Positions 1 to 10,580 of a stretch of DNA of 64,000 nt are shown here, piece after piece. Made by a program: the position numbers and the translations under genes. Origin of the DNA: Adiantum capillus-veneris (lineage: Eukaryota > Streptophyta > Polypodiopsida > Polypodiales > Pteridaceae); NCBI GenBank assembly GCA_014529385.2, contig CM043966.1, positions 44,030,537 through 44,094,536 of the forward strand, written 5' to 3'. The notes below the pieces were generated by a model. That model saw only the letters and a program-made list of their open reading frames with translations. It did not search any database and was not told the origin of the DNA. How positions within the stretch are numbered: the first letter of the stretch is position 1; the number at the start of each line of letters is the position of its first letter.

Positions 1-547
1 TTCCTTCTACACCTGCTATGTTCAAACCATCTGGAGGTGCAGAATTACTCAAAGCTGTGCGAAAAGTGTCCCAACTTTCTGGCAATGTGATCAACAGGAA
101 CATAGCTCTAAGAGGTTCATCAAACTTGACACCTTGAGCTGACAACTGACTGTAGATTGTGTTGAATTCATTCAGATGATTGGACATAGGTGTCCCTTCT
201 TTCATCTTCAAGTCAACAAGCTTCTTAAGCCAGTATACCTGTGAAGCTGCACTCTGCTTCTCATAAAGATCACTCAGCTTTAACCATGCTTGATAAGCCG
301 ACATCTCGTATGCTACATTGAAGTAAACGCTTTCTGCCAAAGTCAGCATAATGGTAGAAAGTGCCAATTCATCCATTTCGCTCCATTCATCTTCATCCAT
401 ATCTTCTGGTTTTATCCCCTTGAGCTTTATAGGTTTTATCTGCTTCTTTTGTACCAACACGTGCCAAATCTGCTTCTTCCACAATGGGAAATTGGTTCCA
501 TCCAGCTTCTTGATATTGTAAAGAGCAATGTCCTGTGATCCAGCCAT
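1..547 (-). CDS. Ty1/copia gag, N-terminal part (runs off left edge)
   Basis: Reading the minus strand from an ATG at 547 gives an uninterrupted frame of about 182 residues to the window edge. It starts MAGSQDIALYNIKKLDGTN and contains FPLWKKQIWHVLVQK, then the segment around LYEKQSAASQVYWLKKLVDL and LLITLPESWDTFRTAL. This is the standard layout of plant copia gag proteins (UBN2/DUF4219 type), which form the virus-like particle that packages element RNA. The ATG is chosen because it opens the conserved N-terminus and lies downstream of a matching LTR and primer site. Zinc knuckle, protease, integrase and RT would lie to the left of the window. No stop or frameshift is visible, so the copy could be fairly young. 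The family assignment is firm; activity is unknown. Confidence 0.85.
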   Translation of the reverse strand, partial: MAGSQDIALYNIKKLDGTNFPLWKKQIWHVLVQKKQIKPIKLKGIKPEDMDEDEWSEMDELALSTIMLTLAESVYFNVAYEMSAYQAWLKLSDLYEKQSAASQVYWLKKLVDLKMKEGTPMSNHLNEFNTIYSQLSAQGVKFDEPLRAMFLLITLPESWDTFRTALSNSAPPDGLNIAGVEG

Positions 548-1630
548 AGCTATGCTTCACAGTGGTTTACTTTCCTGGGAAAAATTCGGCAGAGTTTCCC
601 CTGTAAACTGACCTCTGAACCAATATCAACCTGTCAAATGAACCAAGAAAGCTTCAGATTCTACATAAATTTCGGCAGAGTCTCCTTTGTAAAATGGCTC
701 TGGTGTACTCAAAAACATACCAAAAAACAGCTCAGAAAACACTGTCTCTCTGACACTGTAAGCTGCGGGTAAACCTGTCCTGCACCTGTACTGTCTCTCA
801 CTGTCGTGTCACTGTCCTGTAAGCATAGACTGTGACAATGCCTCAACGGCAATAAAGCAAAGATGCAATCCCAACTGTCTAACTCATAGTCAATACATCC
901 TAGCTCCCTATCTAAGGGTGCTCGAGGGATCGCTCCAAGACCTGTATCACCGAAAGGATCTCAACATTCGAGAATCCCCCAGCTCAATAAAACCTCACTC
1001 GACCCTCAACAAAGGCTGCAGTAAATCTGACAGTACATAGACTTCCCACAAAGTCATACATCCACAAATTTCCCACTGTATGCTGTAACCGCTGCGGCGG
1101 TTGTTTGCTGCGTGACTCACAGCCAGCAAACCCTCAACAGACATACATCATCTCTGACAATACATCCCATGTGGAAGTACCTGCAATGTCAGGATGAAAT
1201 CTGGAATATCAAGCAGCAAACACAAGCTACCTGATGAACTAGTGGATGTCGCCTACAGTCTGTGTATAGATGCACCCGTGTCGTATGTGACACGCCTCCA
1301 AGAACTGTGAGCCGTCCTTCGATGTGTAGACAGCCAAAAATCAACACTCTGGGAGTGTCGATATCCTTAGCACCTGCAGTCGTAGGCCGAAAACCCCAAA
1401 TTTGCAGAGTCGGATCTGCACCCGCTGAGACCACGTAGTTGAAAATGGCCTACGCAAACCTTTGTCGAAGCCGAACGGTGGCCGAGATGACCTCAGAATG
1501 AAATTCTAAGAACACCAAGTCCTTCGGTCTCTCCCTCAGGATTTGGGGCCGTGTCTTCGCCCGTCGAATTTCACTCCAATCTGAGCTCGTGACTCTAGCC
1601 TCCTGCAGTGTTGCCCCGAGCCTCGATCTG
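548..1630 (-). other. Copia 5' untranslated leader
   Basis: About 1.08 kb lies between the primer site and the gag ATG. Short ORFs in it have no recognisable product. No other feature was seen. Confidence 0.6.
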
Positions 1631-1643
1631 AGCTCTGATACCA
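1631..1643 (-). other. Primer-binding site of the copia element
   Basis: The minus strand reads TGGTATCAGAGCT, the usual plant copia primer site complementary to the 3' end of initiator tRNA-Met. It sits 2 bp inside the LTR, which fixes the LTR boundary and the element's orientation. Confidence 0.85.
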
Positions 1644-1645
1644 GT

Positions 1646-1837
1646 TGAAGGAGTACGAGCGGAAGTGCGACGCGAGAGAGAGTGCGAGAAGAAGAGCACG
1701 ACGATATGGTGAACTCGCTCTACTGTAATGTGTAGAGCATAGTGAGTTCTTATTAGGTTTTTACAAAAGAATATGTGTACATACCTGGCGGCCCGCCCAC
1801 TTACCTGGGCGACCACATTGGGCTTTATACCCCAACA
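1646..1837 (-). repeat. 5' LTR of the Ty1/copia element
   Basis: On the minus strand the segment begins TGTTGGGGTATAAAGCCC at 1837 and ends CTTCA at 1646, so it has TG...CA ends. It is followed within two bases by a tRNA-Met-type primer site. At 192 bp it is a short LTR; a TATA-like TATAAAG lies near its start. The partner LTR and therefore the target duplication are outside the window. Confidence 0.75.
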
Positions 1838-2263
1838 GGAGGATAGAGAAAACTCTTGAGTGCTATCGAAGAAGGGAAAAAACGACATAGAAAGATAAAG
1901 TTTACAGAACCTAAGGTCAGTTGAGGCAGATTAAGCGACAGGAGAAAATTTCTATCACCGTCATCAGCTAATGTTTTATTAATCATTTTGTTAAGTCCAG
2001 TGTTGTTAACGGCCTGCTTAATTCTGTAAAGCGGGAGATTAAACTCCTAGCTAGCAGATGATCCAAGTGACGATGCTGTTAACAGCCCGCCTTGACTAAA
2101 GATTAAGTTGTACTCAAACATATTAATCAATTAATTGATGATTACGGTGATTGCCAAAGTCAGTAGCAGCTGTTGTTCTTGTTCTCTCTCTTTCACACCT
2201 CCCACAGCCAGAGGCCTAGCGCCTGCCCGGCTCACGTAGCAAACACATATCCCCCGACATCTT
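1838..2263. other. Unassigned sequence, possibly LTR of the gypsy relic
   Basis: No gene is visible. The stretch ends with CA at 2258-2259, directly before a primer-site-like sequence, so its right part is probably the U5 end of an LTR whose start I cannot place. The copia element abuts it at 1837. Confidence 0.3.
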
Positions 2264-3424
2264 TGGTGAACCCGACATGAAACGAGCCGGGGTGGGAGGT
2301 AAAGATGGAGATGTCAAAACAGTTAAAGCAGTTTATTGAAGATTTCAGTGCCAATGGATTTGATAAAAATCTACCAGTTGCAGATTTGCCAAAAATGATG
2401 GAATTAGTTCAAGGATGTCTGTAGGAAGCAAAAGCCATGCAGATAAAGAAGCAGATTGATGATGCTGTAGAGCTAGCACTTGATGCTGTTCGGGAGCAGT
2501 ATTATATTTTTCAGGGGTATGATTCAGAAGGTTTTATTGCATGTTATGAAGCTAAGATGAAGAGCCGAAATGTTCCAGAAGATCGGATGATTGCAGCTTT
2601 TGAAGAGGTTGTAAACTCGGATTTTAAAAAGCAGGTTCAAGAACTGGCAGAAGAATATCCCACACAGTGGGAGTACTTTGCAGAGGAATTTATTTACGAA
2701 AGCTCAAGGATTCTAGATCGGGAAATAAAGGAGATTACTAAACGGAATAAGGTTGTCTTCAGTAAAGGTGAAGGGGATCAGATGTAGATCCTCAACTATG
2801 ATGAATTCTGGGAGCATATTTCTGCAAGAAGTAAAGCCAAAGAGAATGCTAAGCTGGAAGTAGCAGATTCAGTTTCAGAGGAGCTTAATTTGAGCAACGA
2901 AGAAAAGGTAAACAATGAATTTAATGCTGGAACAGATTTATATGAATTTTTTTTCAAAGATTGCTTGCATGGACGCTACCTCAATTACTCCACCTATTAC
3001 TTGGCCCCAATTACTCCACCTAGCACCTAGAATGAAGAGGCAATGGACAAAAATGGTAAGTACTAGGAAATCGAGGCCCAGGATAGCTGGGGCTATCTCT
3101 AGAAGGGATCTCAGCGACATCCTACCAACCATGGACGCTCACATCAAGGGGCAAAGAATCTCAAATGTCTACATAGATGGTGGCGCACAAATATGCGTCA
3201 TGAGTGAAAAGATGATGCACTATCTAGGTCTAGAGGTAAGTAGGCCGGCACCCTACTGAGCCAAGGTGGCAAACAATGTAAGAGTGAAATGCGTGGGCAT
3301 TGTAAATGCGGTCAAAGTAAAAGCATTCAATACATAAGTGGAGGTAGACATCTTTGTCATGCCACACAAAGGGGAGGGCTACCCCATCATTCTTGGAAGG
3401 CCTTGGCTTATGGCTATGGAAGAA
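2264..3424 (+). pseudogene. Ty3/gypsy relic: primer site, gag-like ORF and aspartic protease
   Basis: TGGTGAACCCGACATGA at 2264-2280 looks like a primer-binding site. A gag-like frame opens at 2305 (MEMSKQLKQF), is broken by TAG at 2419 and again at 2785, and continues to about 3000. It is acidic and helical and I do not recognise its domain. From about 2965 the frame matches the protease region of the gypsy element at 42064-42546: both have a WPQ...P..R segment, the active-site motif DGGAQIC (here at about 3177-3197) and the flap-side GYP.ILGRPWL motif. Stops at 3257 and 3336 break it. It ends abruptly at a PPR fragment. RT and integrase are missing, so this is a 5' fragment. Confidence 0.6.
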
Positions 3425-5247
3425 GCAGGGACGGAAAGATCTAGGTTGTTTTCAGAGGATGCAAAGCGTTATCTGATTGCAGGGTATGCCCAACATGGCA
3501 GCAGCAAGGAACGTGTTGATTGTATGATTTTCCCAACATGGTAGTGGCATGGAAGTTGTGGGCTGTTTTCACTCAATGCAAAGGGAAGGTCTCTCTCTAC
3601 ATGCAATAGCCTACGCTCGCACCTTCACATGAGTGAGAGACTTCCTGAGGATCTTGCAAGTCAGGGAATGCTAGAAAAATATGCTTACGCCAAGGAAAAG
3701 CCTTTTGCATTAGCAACATTCAACGCTCTCATGCAGAGTTTAACATCTTAGGGTCTGCAATGTCATCACTTGGAATGTGTTGATTACAGGATATGCACAA
3801 CATGGCAACGACATGGAAGTTGTGGGTTGTTTTTAGCTTCCTAACCAGAAGTTGTGACTCTTGGAATGCATTGATTGCAAGATTTTCCCAATAGGAGAAA
3901 GCTCTAATTTGTTTTCAGTGGATGCAATCACCTACACATGCATCTTGATCGATACGTATGCTAAATGTGGTGCACTTCAGAAATCACAAAATGTGCCTGA
4001 GGAGATTCCCATCTTGAATGTCGTCTCTTGGAGTGCATTGATTGCGGGATGCGTGCAACACGAGCAGGGCCAGAAAGCTCTTAGCTGTTTCCAGTGGATG
4101 CAAAGCGAGGGCCTCTCTCCAGCTGCTTCTATTCAAAATGGCTATAAATGATTACAGATACGCACAATAGGAGCAGGGACAGGAAGCTCTAGGCTGTTTT
4201 TAGTGGATGCAAAGCGTTATCTGAGAGTAAGATATTCCCAGCATGGCAGCGGCATGGAACATGTTGATTGCGGGATAAGCCCAACATGGCAGTGGCATGG
4301 AAGTTGTGGGCTGCTTTCAGTCGATGCAAAGGAAAGATCTCTCTCCACATGCAATAGCCTACACTCGCACATTCACATGACTGAGAGATTTCATGAGGAT
4401 CTTGCAAGTTAGGGAATGTTGGATAAATATGCTTACGCCAAGGAAAAGCCTTTTGCATCAGCAACATTCAACGCTCTCACGCAGAGGTTAACATCTTAGG
4501 GTCTACAATGTCATCACTTGGAATGTGTTGATTACAGGATATGCCCAACATGGCAGCGGCATGCAAGTTGTGGATTGTTTTTAGCTTCCTAACCAGAAGT
4601 TGTGACTCTTGGAATGCATTGATTGCAAGATTTTCCCAATAGGAGAAAGCTCTAATTTGTTTTCAGTGGATGCAATCACCTACGCATGCATCTTGGTCGA
4701 TACGTATGCTAAATGTGGTGTACTTCAGAAATCACCAAATGTGCCTGGGGAGATTCCTATCTCGAAGTCGTCTCTTGGAGTGCATTGATTGTGGGATACG
4801 CGCAACACGAGCAGGGCCAGAAAGCTCTTAGCTGTTTCTAGTGGATGCAAAGCGAGGGCCTCTCTCCAGATGCTTCTATTCAGAAGGGCTATAAATGATT
4901 ACAGGATACGCACAATAGGAGCAGGGACAGAAAGCTCTAGGTTGTTTTTAGCGGATGCAAAGCCTTATCTGAGAACAAGGTATGTCCAGCATAGCAGCGG
5001 CATGGAACATGTTGATTGCGGGATATGCCCAACATGGCAGTGGCATGGAAGTTGTGCGCTTTTTTCGGTCGATGCAAAGGGAAGGTCTCTCTCCACATGC
5101 AATAGCCTACACTCTCACCTTCACATGACTGAGAGACTTCATGAGGATCTTGCAAGTCAGGGACTGTTGGAAAACTATGCTTACACCAAGGAAAGGCCTC
5201 TTGCATCAGCAACATTCATTGCTCTCACGGAGAGGTTAACATCTTAG
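3425..5247 (+). pseudogene. PPR repeat pseudogene array A (tandem ~750-bp units)
   Basis: Fragments of PPR motifs such as DTYAKCGALQKSQNVPEE and VVSWSALIAGCVQHEQGQK occur in shifting frames with many stops. PPR proteins bind organellar RNA and direct editing or processing; these copies cannot encode one. The segment is a head-to-tail duplication. The phrase caacatggcagtggcatgg (first copy tagtggc) recurs at about 3533, 4285 and 5034, giving two full units (about 3425-4170 and 4171-4918) and a partial third. Units differ by scattered substitutions. Confidence 0.75.
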
Positions 5248-5257
5248 GGTCAAGAAT

Positions 5258-5445
5258 GTTTTTTTTAAAAAAAACTTCAAAATGGAACAACAAACAATTA
5301 ATAATATTGATATCTTCTACGATTATAAACATTGATCTTGACAAAAGTCTTAACCCTCCTTGTGGTTTCTTCCAGGTACACCTTTAAAACACTACTATCG
5401 GTATCCCAAATACGTTTTTGGGTTAAAAAACTAACACGTTTTGAT

Positions 5446-5540
<95 letters not shown>

Positions 5541-5900
5541 CTCTTCATTTTAATATACCTAGATGAATCGAGGATAAGCCCAGATTCACCCTTGAAGGAA
5601 AGTGCAAGGTATAGACCCATGGTAGTCACCCACAAAACAATATAACCATCAGCTCCATCATGCATAGTATTGACTAAATACCACGACATCCCCACTAACG
5701 TCGTCAGTGCCCAATAGTGGGTGTAGAACTTCATTTAATGTCTCACCTCCTTGTTGATAAATATCTTAAGTCATAATCAATAGGATCAAATAATAGAACT
5801 GGTCGATTTTTTTTCATTTGAGAAATGTTGAAATGGCATATATAGTTTTTCAATACTCAATCTTTATTCAATGCGAACTGAACTAACGAAGCACTCTAGT
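5258..5900. repeat. Dispersed repeat, copy 1, with CT/GT microsatellite
   Basis: The stretch shares phrases with 15349-15705, in the same order: atggaacaacaaa, cttgacaaaa, ccttgtggtt, atcggtatcccaaa and gcactctagttt, with a CT tract in the middle. A (TC)n run at 5453-5505 passes directly into (TG)n to 5538. The two copies bracket most of the PPR region. The repeat family is unknown. Confidence 0.6.
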
Positions 5901-6797
5901 TTGGGTTAGTTAGACACTAGATTTTATGACAAATGGTACAAGATGAATGGAAGACAATGAAAGAGAATGCATGCATGTAGGAGAAATGATGTAAGATAAG
6001 TGGCTGGCTAATGGTTACAATGTGCATGCATGGATGTAGATTTTCAAAAAAAGAAAGTGCACAAGAAGCCAAAAAATCAAGCTCGACATGGCATGTCACT
6101 TGTTGCAGCGCCGGCGGGTTGGGCGGACACACACAACAAGAGATAGCTTGAGCACATAAAGCCGTTCAAGAAATCTGGACTGGTGGGTGTTCAACATGCA
6201 AGTTTGAGCACATAATCACAGCCGCTCACAGATTTGCCTCCAACCACCCAAGAAGACGAGCATATAAGCACTGCACACATTTTGTGTTGAACAAAAGGAA
6301 AACCCTAGCTGGCCAGCTGGCTGTGAATTTCGGAGCTTGATTTTTCTAGTCGCTGGAGCAGCAACCCTCACCCCAAAAGGTGTGGCCACATCAGCAGACG
6401 CCCTTGCAAATGGTGTGTGGGTGACTGCACAGTGGCTGGCCGTGCTTATGTGCTCAACACAAGCGAGAGTTGTATTATTGTAACACATCCTAACATGTGT
6501 GCAAGAAAAGTCACATGCGTATATATGTGTGTGTGAATATATATGTTAGCGAGAGAGCACCAATAATATAAGCTATACTCTAAGGAAACATTTTCCCTTA
6601 TTATCACTTTTGAAAATCTCTCTAATTCACATAAAACTTTATTGAGGGACTCCCTCATTTTTTTGGTCGCTCGAAAAAATTCGGTCGCCATCTTGTAGGA
6701 CTCCGCAAACTAAAAAATAAGTCTAACAACTACATGCAACCAGCAAAAACAAGACTAGCAGCTACAAATAACCAGCCAAAAGGTTAAGTAGTTATTT
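5901..6797. other. Intergenic, nothing recognised
   Basis: No coding region, RNA gene or repeat could be supported. Short ORFs on the minus strand have no family features. A weak AT-rich stretch (atatatgtgtgtgtg) lies near 6520-6545. Confidence 0.5.
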
Positions 6798-8559
6798 TTA
6801 TACCATTGCATCGGAAGAAAACAAAGACAGTTTCCCAATGCCGTTCACAAGGTTCAAAGGCCTCTCGATCGGTCCTGCATCTCCAGTAAAACCTCCCACA
6901 AGTCTTGCAGACGGACCGCCGAAAACATCATAGCAAACAACATTGCCAGCCGGTGATGGATGGAAAGAGGGTGCTTTTGGGCCCTCGTTCAGAATGAAAT
7001 TTAGCATGAATACAATACATTCGTGGGTAGCTGCATACATTTTTGACCAATCATAATGTTCACCTAGGGACCTCAGCGTGCCTTGTCGCAACAACTCCAC
7101 AGCAAACCACCGGTTCCTCTCACCATCCCTCACCAGGATATCCAATCGCTTCCTCTTATTGGCGAGGGGCTTCACTTCAGGGATGACCAACCAGTTAGCT
7201 GCACTGTATGCCCCCAACAAAACTGCCTTCAACTTCACATAAAATTCAAATTGAATGCTGTACTCCGAAGCGAGCTGGTCAGCATTTTGTGACTCTGGTA
7301 TTGCAAATATGCTCCAGTCCAACCTCTCTATAGTCTTTGTAATCGAAGTCGCGAGGACCAGGCTCGTCCCTAATGCTCAGCTGCAGCTGAAGGCTCTCAA
7401 GCAGCGCGGAGTGGAGAAGCAGTGATGAAACACTGAGTTCACATAGCTGAGTATCTGGGCTGTTGTCAACGACCACCCCATCAGAAATGAGGCATTCCAC
7501 ATTCTGGTCAGATGGCACGGTCACATTGCCCTGAGCTCTTAGCAACGACAAAATCAGGTCTCTGCCTTTCTCATCAAGGCCTCTGCATACCGAAACCATA
7601 GCATAATAAGTGGGTTTCACTAAAACACGCTTGGCCAAAGACTGCTTGGAGAACCTTTCCCACATCTGCAGGGTGTGTTGGCTCTGCAATGAGAAGGCTG
7701 CATCCAACTCCGCACAACACACTCCCACCAACCCCTTGTGGCCGGAAGTGAGGTTGAATATGGACATTGCAATAGCCTGTTTCTCCACCTTGATGAGCCT
7801 GTCCTGCTCGTACTGAGCCAACAAATCTTCGATGTCTTTGTTACTAAAAAAGGTGGACCTCATTCGGAAATCATGTGAAAATGGGGAATACTCAAAGCCT
7901 GTCCTGTCTCGACATCCATCAGGCGTGGCTGCCCACCTTTTCTCTTGGGAAATCTTGAGCTCGGCAAGGATGGAGTCGGTGCCAATGAGAAGGATCGAGT
8001 GCAAGCAGTAGCTATCTTCATCCAACTTCATGGCACGCAGCGTAGCCAAGAAGCTGTCTTTGAAGCTCAGGGGAAGCCGACCAAAGGTGTTCATCTCGTC
8101 AAAGATGAGAACAACATTCTTTTGTTCATGTCTCCAGAAAAACATCTCTGAGAAGGCAGAATCCGAAGGCTCCACATCTGGCTGGGCACAGACAACAGAA
8201 CTCCGCCTTGATACAGCAGTGATAAGTATTTGCCAGCGCTTAGCATTGGAAAGGGCAGTGTCAGGAAGATGCGGCGGCAGATCGAGATAGATGCATTCAA
8301 AACCTGCATTCCTAAGGAGCTTTCTCACATGCAAGGCGGATGTACTCTTACCGCTCTGCCTGACACCGGTTAAAACACAGTACGATCCCTTGACAAGCAT
8401 GTCGACCAGTTCACTCACCTGCGGTTCTACATAATAGTTCTTCGTCTCGGAGCAGCCATTGTCCGCTGCGAATGACTTGTGCCTGCGAGGACTCTTTCCC
8501 TCGTCGCGGGCTCGCTTGAGATCTCGCGCAGCGCTTCCGCTATCCCCGTCCAGCTCCAT
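6798..8559 (-). pseudogene. P-loop NTPase + REase-fold protein (Crinkler-like), one frameshift
   Basis: Frame 1 (8559 down to 7279) starts with MELDGDSG and carries an NLS-like basic stretch (RARDEGKSPRRHK, residues ~17-29), Walker A GVRQSGKS (65-72) and Walker B VVLIFDE (149-155). It then enters a poor tail. Frame 2, open from about 7370 to 6798, continues as TIERLDWSIFAIPE and then a REase-like core with LVIPEVKP, LDILV and FAVELL. Joined, the product would be about 580 residues: an AAA/STAND-like ATPase followed by a PD-(D/E)XK-like nuclease fold. This resembles the NTPase-REase architecture of Crinkler-type proteins, known as secreted effectors or selfish-element proteins in other eukaryotes. 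No GT-AG intron joins the frames cleanly, so a 1-nt indel near 7355-7375 is likely. An upstream TTG frame is open to 8598, but the ATG at 8559 is preferred. No introns are seen. Confidence 0.55.
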
Positions 8560-8739
8560 CAGAGAAGCGCCACACAACTTCGTTAGCGTAGTGGGCAATT
8601 TTTAATCCCTGGCCTGTTGAAAAGCTCTGAAAACACTACCCGTCAAAACCCCATTTCAACTCTAAAAAAATCACCCGTCAAAACCCCGGCGCTGAAAAGC
8701 TCAAAAAAAAACTACGCCGTCAAAAGCTCCCTTTGTTCG

Positions 8740-9817
8740 GAATGTCATCTGTTTTCAGCGGATGCGAAGCAAGGGCCACTCTCTAGATGCAAATAACCTA
8801 GACATGCATCTTGAAGGCACGTGGTTCTACGCATGAAAATTGAGGCTGAGGAAAAAAGTTGTCGTGCTTGGCACTGCCTTGGTTGATATGTATGCCAAAT
8901 GTGGTGCACTTGAGAAAGCACAAAAAGTGTTGGAGCTTCTTGTCCGAAATGTCGCCTCCTGAAATGCATTGATTGTAGGATGTGCAAAGCAAGAACAGGG
9001 TTGTTGAAAGAAGATGTCATGCTTGGGACTGTCTTGGTCGATATCTATGTCAAATGTGGTGTGCTTGAGAAAGCACAAAAAGTGCTTGAGGAGCTTTCTG
9101 TCCGGTATGTCGCCCCTCGGAATGCACTAATTGCGGGATCTGCGTAATAAAAGCAGGGACAGAAAGCTCTAGGTTGTTTTTAGCAAATGCAGAGCAAGTA
9201 TATCTCTCCAAATTCAATCAAGGCATGTGACTCTATGGAAGTGCTCGAGGAGCTTCGTGTCCTGAGTGTGGACTCTTGGAATGCGTTGATTGCATGATTT
9301 GCTCCACAAGGGCAGGGCCAGCAAGCTCTATTTTATTTTCAGCAGATGCGAAGTGAGGGCCTCTCTCTAGAAGCAATCACGTATGCATGCATGAAGGCAT
9401 GTAGCTCTACGCAAGAAGCTGATATCGACACAAAAAGTGCTTGAGGAGCTTCCTTTCCAGAATGTCGCCTCTTGAAATGCATTGATTACGGGATGTGCAC
9501 AGCAAGAACATGGCTATTGAAAGAAGATTCCATGCTTGGGATAGTCTTGGTCGATATGTATGCCAAATGTGGTGTGCTTCAGAGAGCACAAAAAGTGCTA
9601 GAGCGGTTTTCTGTCCAGAATGTCGCCCCTTGGAATGCACTGATTGAGGGATATACGCAACAAGAGCAAAGAAAGCTCTAGGTTGGTTTTAGCAGATGCA
9701 GAGCAAGTATGTCTCTCCAAATTCATTCAAGGCATGTGGCTCTACGCAAGTGCTCGAGGAGCTTTATGTCATGAGTGTGGACTCTTGGAATGCATTGATT
9801 GCATGATTTGCTCCACA
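8740..9817 (+). pseudogene. PPR repeat pseudogene array B
   Basis: Repeated PPR fragments, for example VDMYAKCGVLQRAQKVLE (about 9554-9600) and NVAPWNALIEGY, lie in changing frames with stops between. Units recur about every 510 bp (the phrase agcacaaaaagtgct starts near 9072 and 9586). The TIR element at 9818 interrupts a unit. Not protein-coding as it stands. Confidence 0.75.
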
Positions 9818-10580
9818 CCCGGGGGATTCACTCTGTATACAAAATGGGATGCCACCTACGAGCGAACAACTTTGATAAAACCCCTATATATGACTCATAT
9901 TAGGGAATATGACCCCCCTTTCTACGCTTATACAAAAATCAATGTAGAAAACTATCATACCCCTATCTTACGTATAAAATTTAGGTCTCACATGATCTAA
10001 CTGAGTAAAACTAGTTAAAGAGCATGTAGCATAGTGATTGGCAACATACTAAGGAACCACTTCTATTGATAACTAGATGCACCCTCAATGTGTCTTAGTT
10101 TGACTTTCAAACTATCTGCCCGTTCAGCCTACACTCTAGCTACTCGTCCAATTCTGACCCATCTAAAATGCTAAAAGAATATGGTTATAAATTTCTGTTA
10201 GGTTCCCCGTTTAAATTTGCATCTATATGTAAACTCTTTTAGCTTTCATCCCTCAATAAATGAACTATAATCATAAAACAAGAAATTAATTGATACAAAG
10301 CGGTGCTAGTTCTTGCATGTATCTTTGTAGTTATTGACTCACAAGTTTGAGGGTAGACTCTTTTGGGAAGCCATAACACAAAAACTTCCTCTCATTTTCT
10401 CCTTTTCTCACTTTCCTCCCCACCCCCTCATAAATATGATACCGTCACCCTTATTTTTAAGCTTGGGAGATAAATTATTGGTGGCCTGTCCCTAACTTAT
10501 ATGCTTATGTAACTTGTAAAAAAACCCCCTCCCCTGCACTTACGTGGTGCGGTAAGTTTTCGATGGTGAATCCCCCGGGG
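9818..10580. mobile_element. Non-autonomous TIR element inside a PPR unit
   Basis: The left end CCCGGGGGATTCAC (9818-9831) and right end GTGAATCCCCCGGG (10566-10579) are perfect 14-bp inverted repeats. Imperfect subterminal similarity continues inward: AAAACCCC...ATATTAGGGA on the left against the reverse complement of a TCCCTAACTTAT region on the right. The surrounding PPR unit reads gatttgctccaca on the left and ccagggccag on the right, matching sibling units that lack the insert (near 9297 and 11357). No transposase ORF is present. A clean target duplication could not be read, so the superfamily is open. Confidence 0.65.

Noticed and set aside
6798-7322. 174-codon ORF as a separate gene
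   Set aside because: It begins with TTG, overlaps the upstream frame and completes the domain order of the NTPase gene, so it is the shifted C-terminal half.
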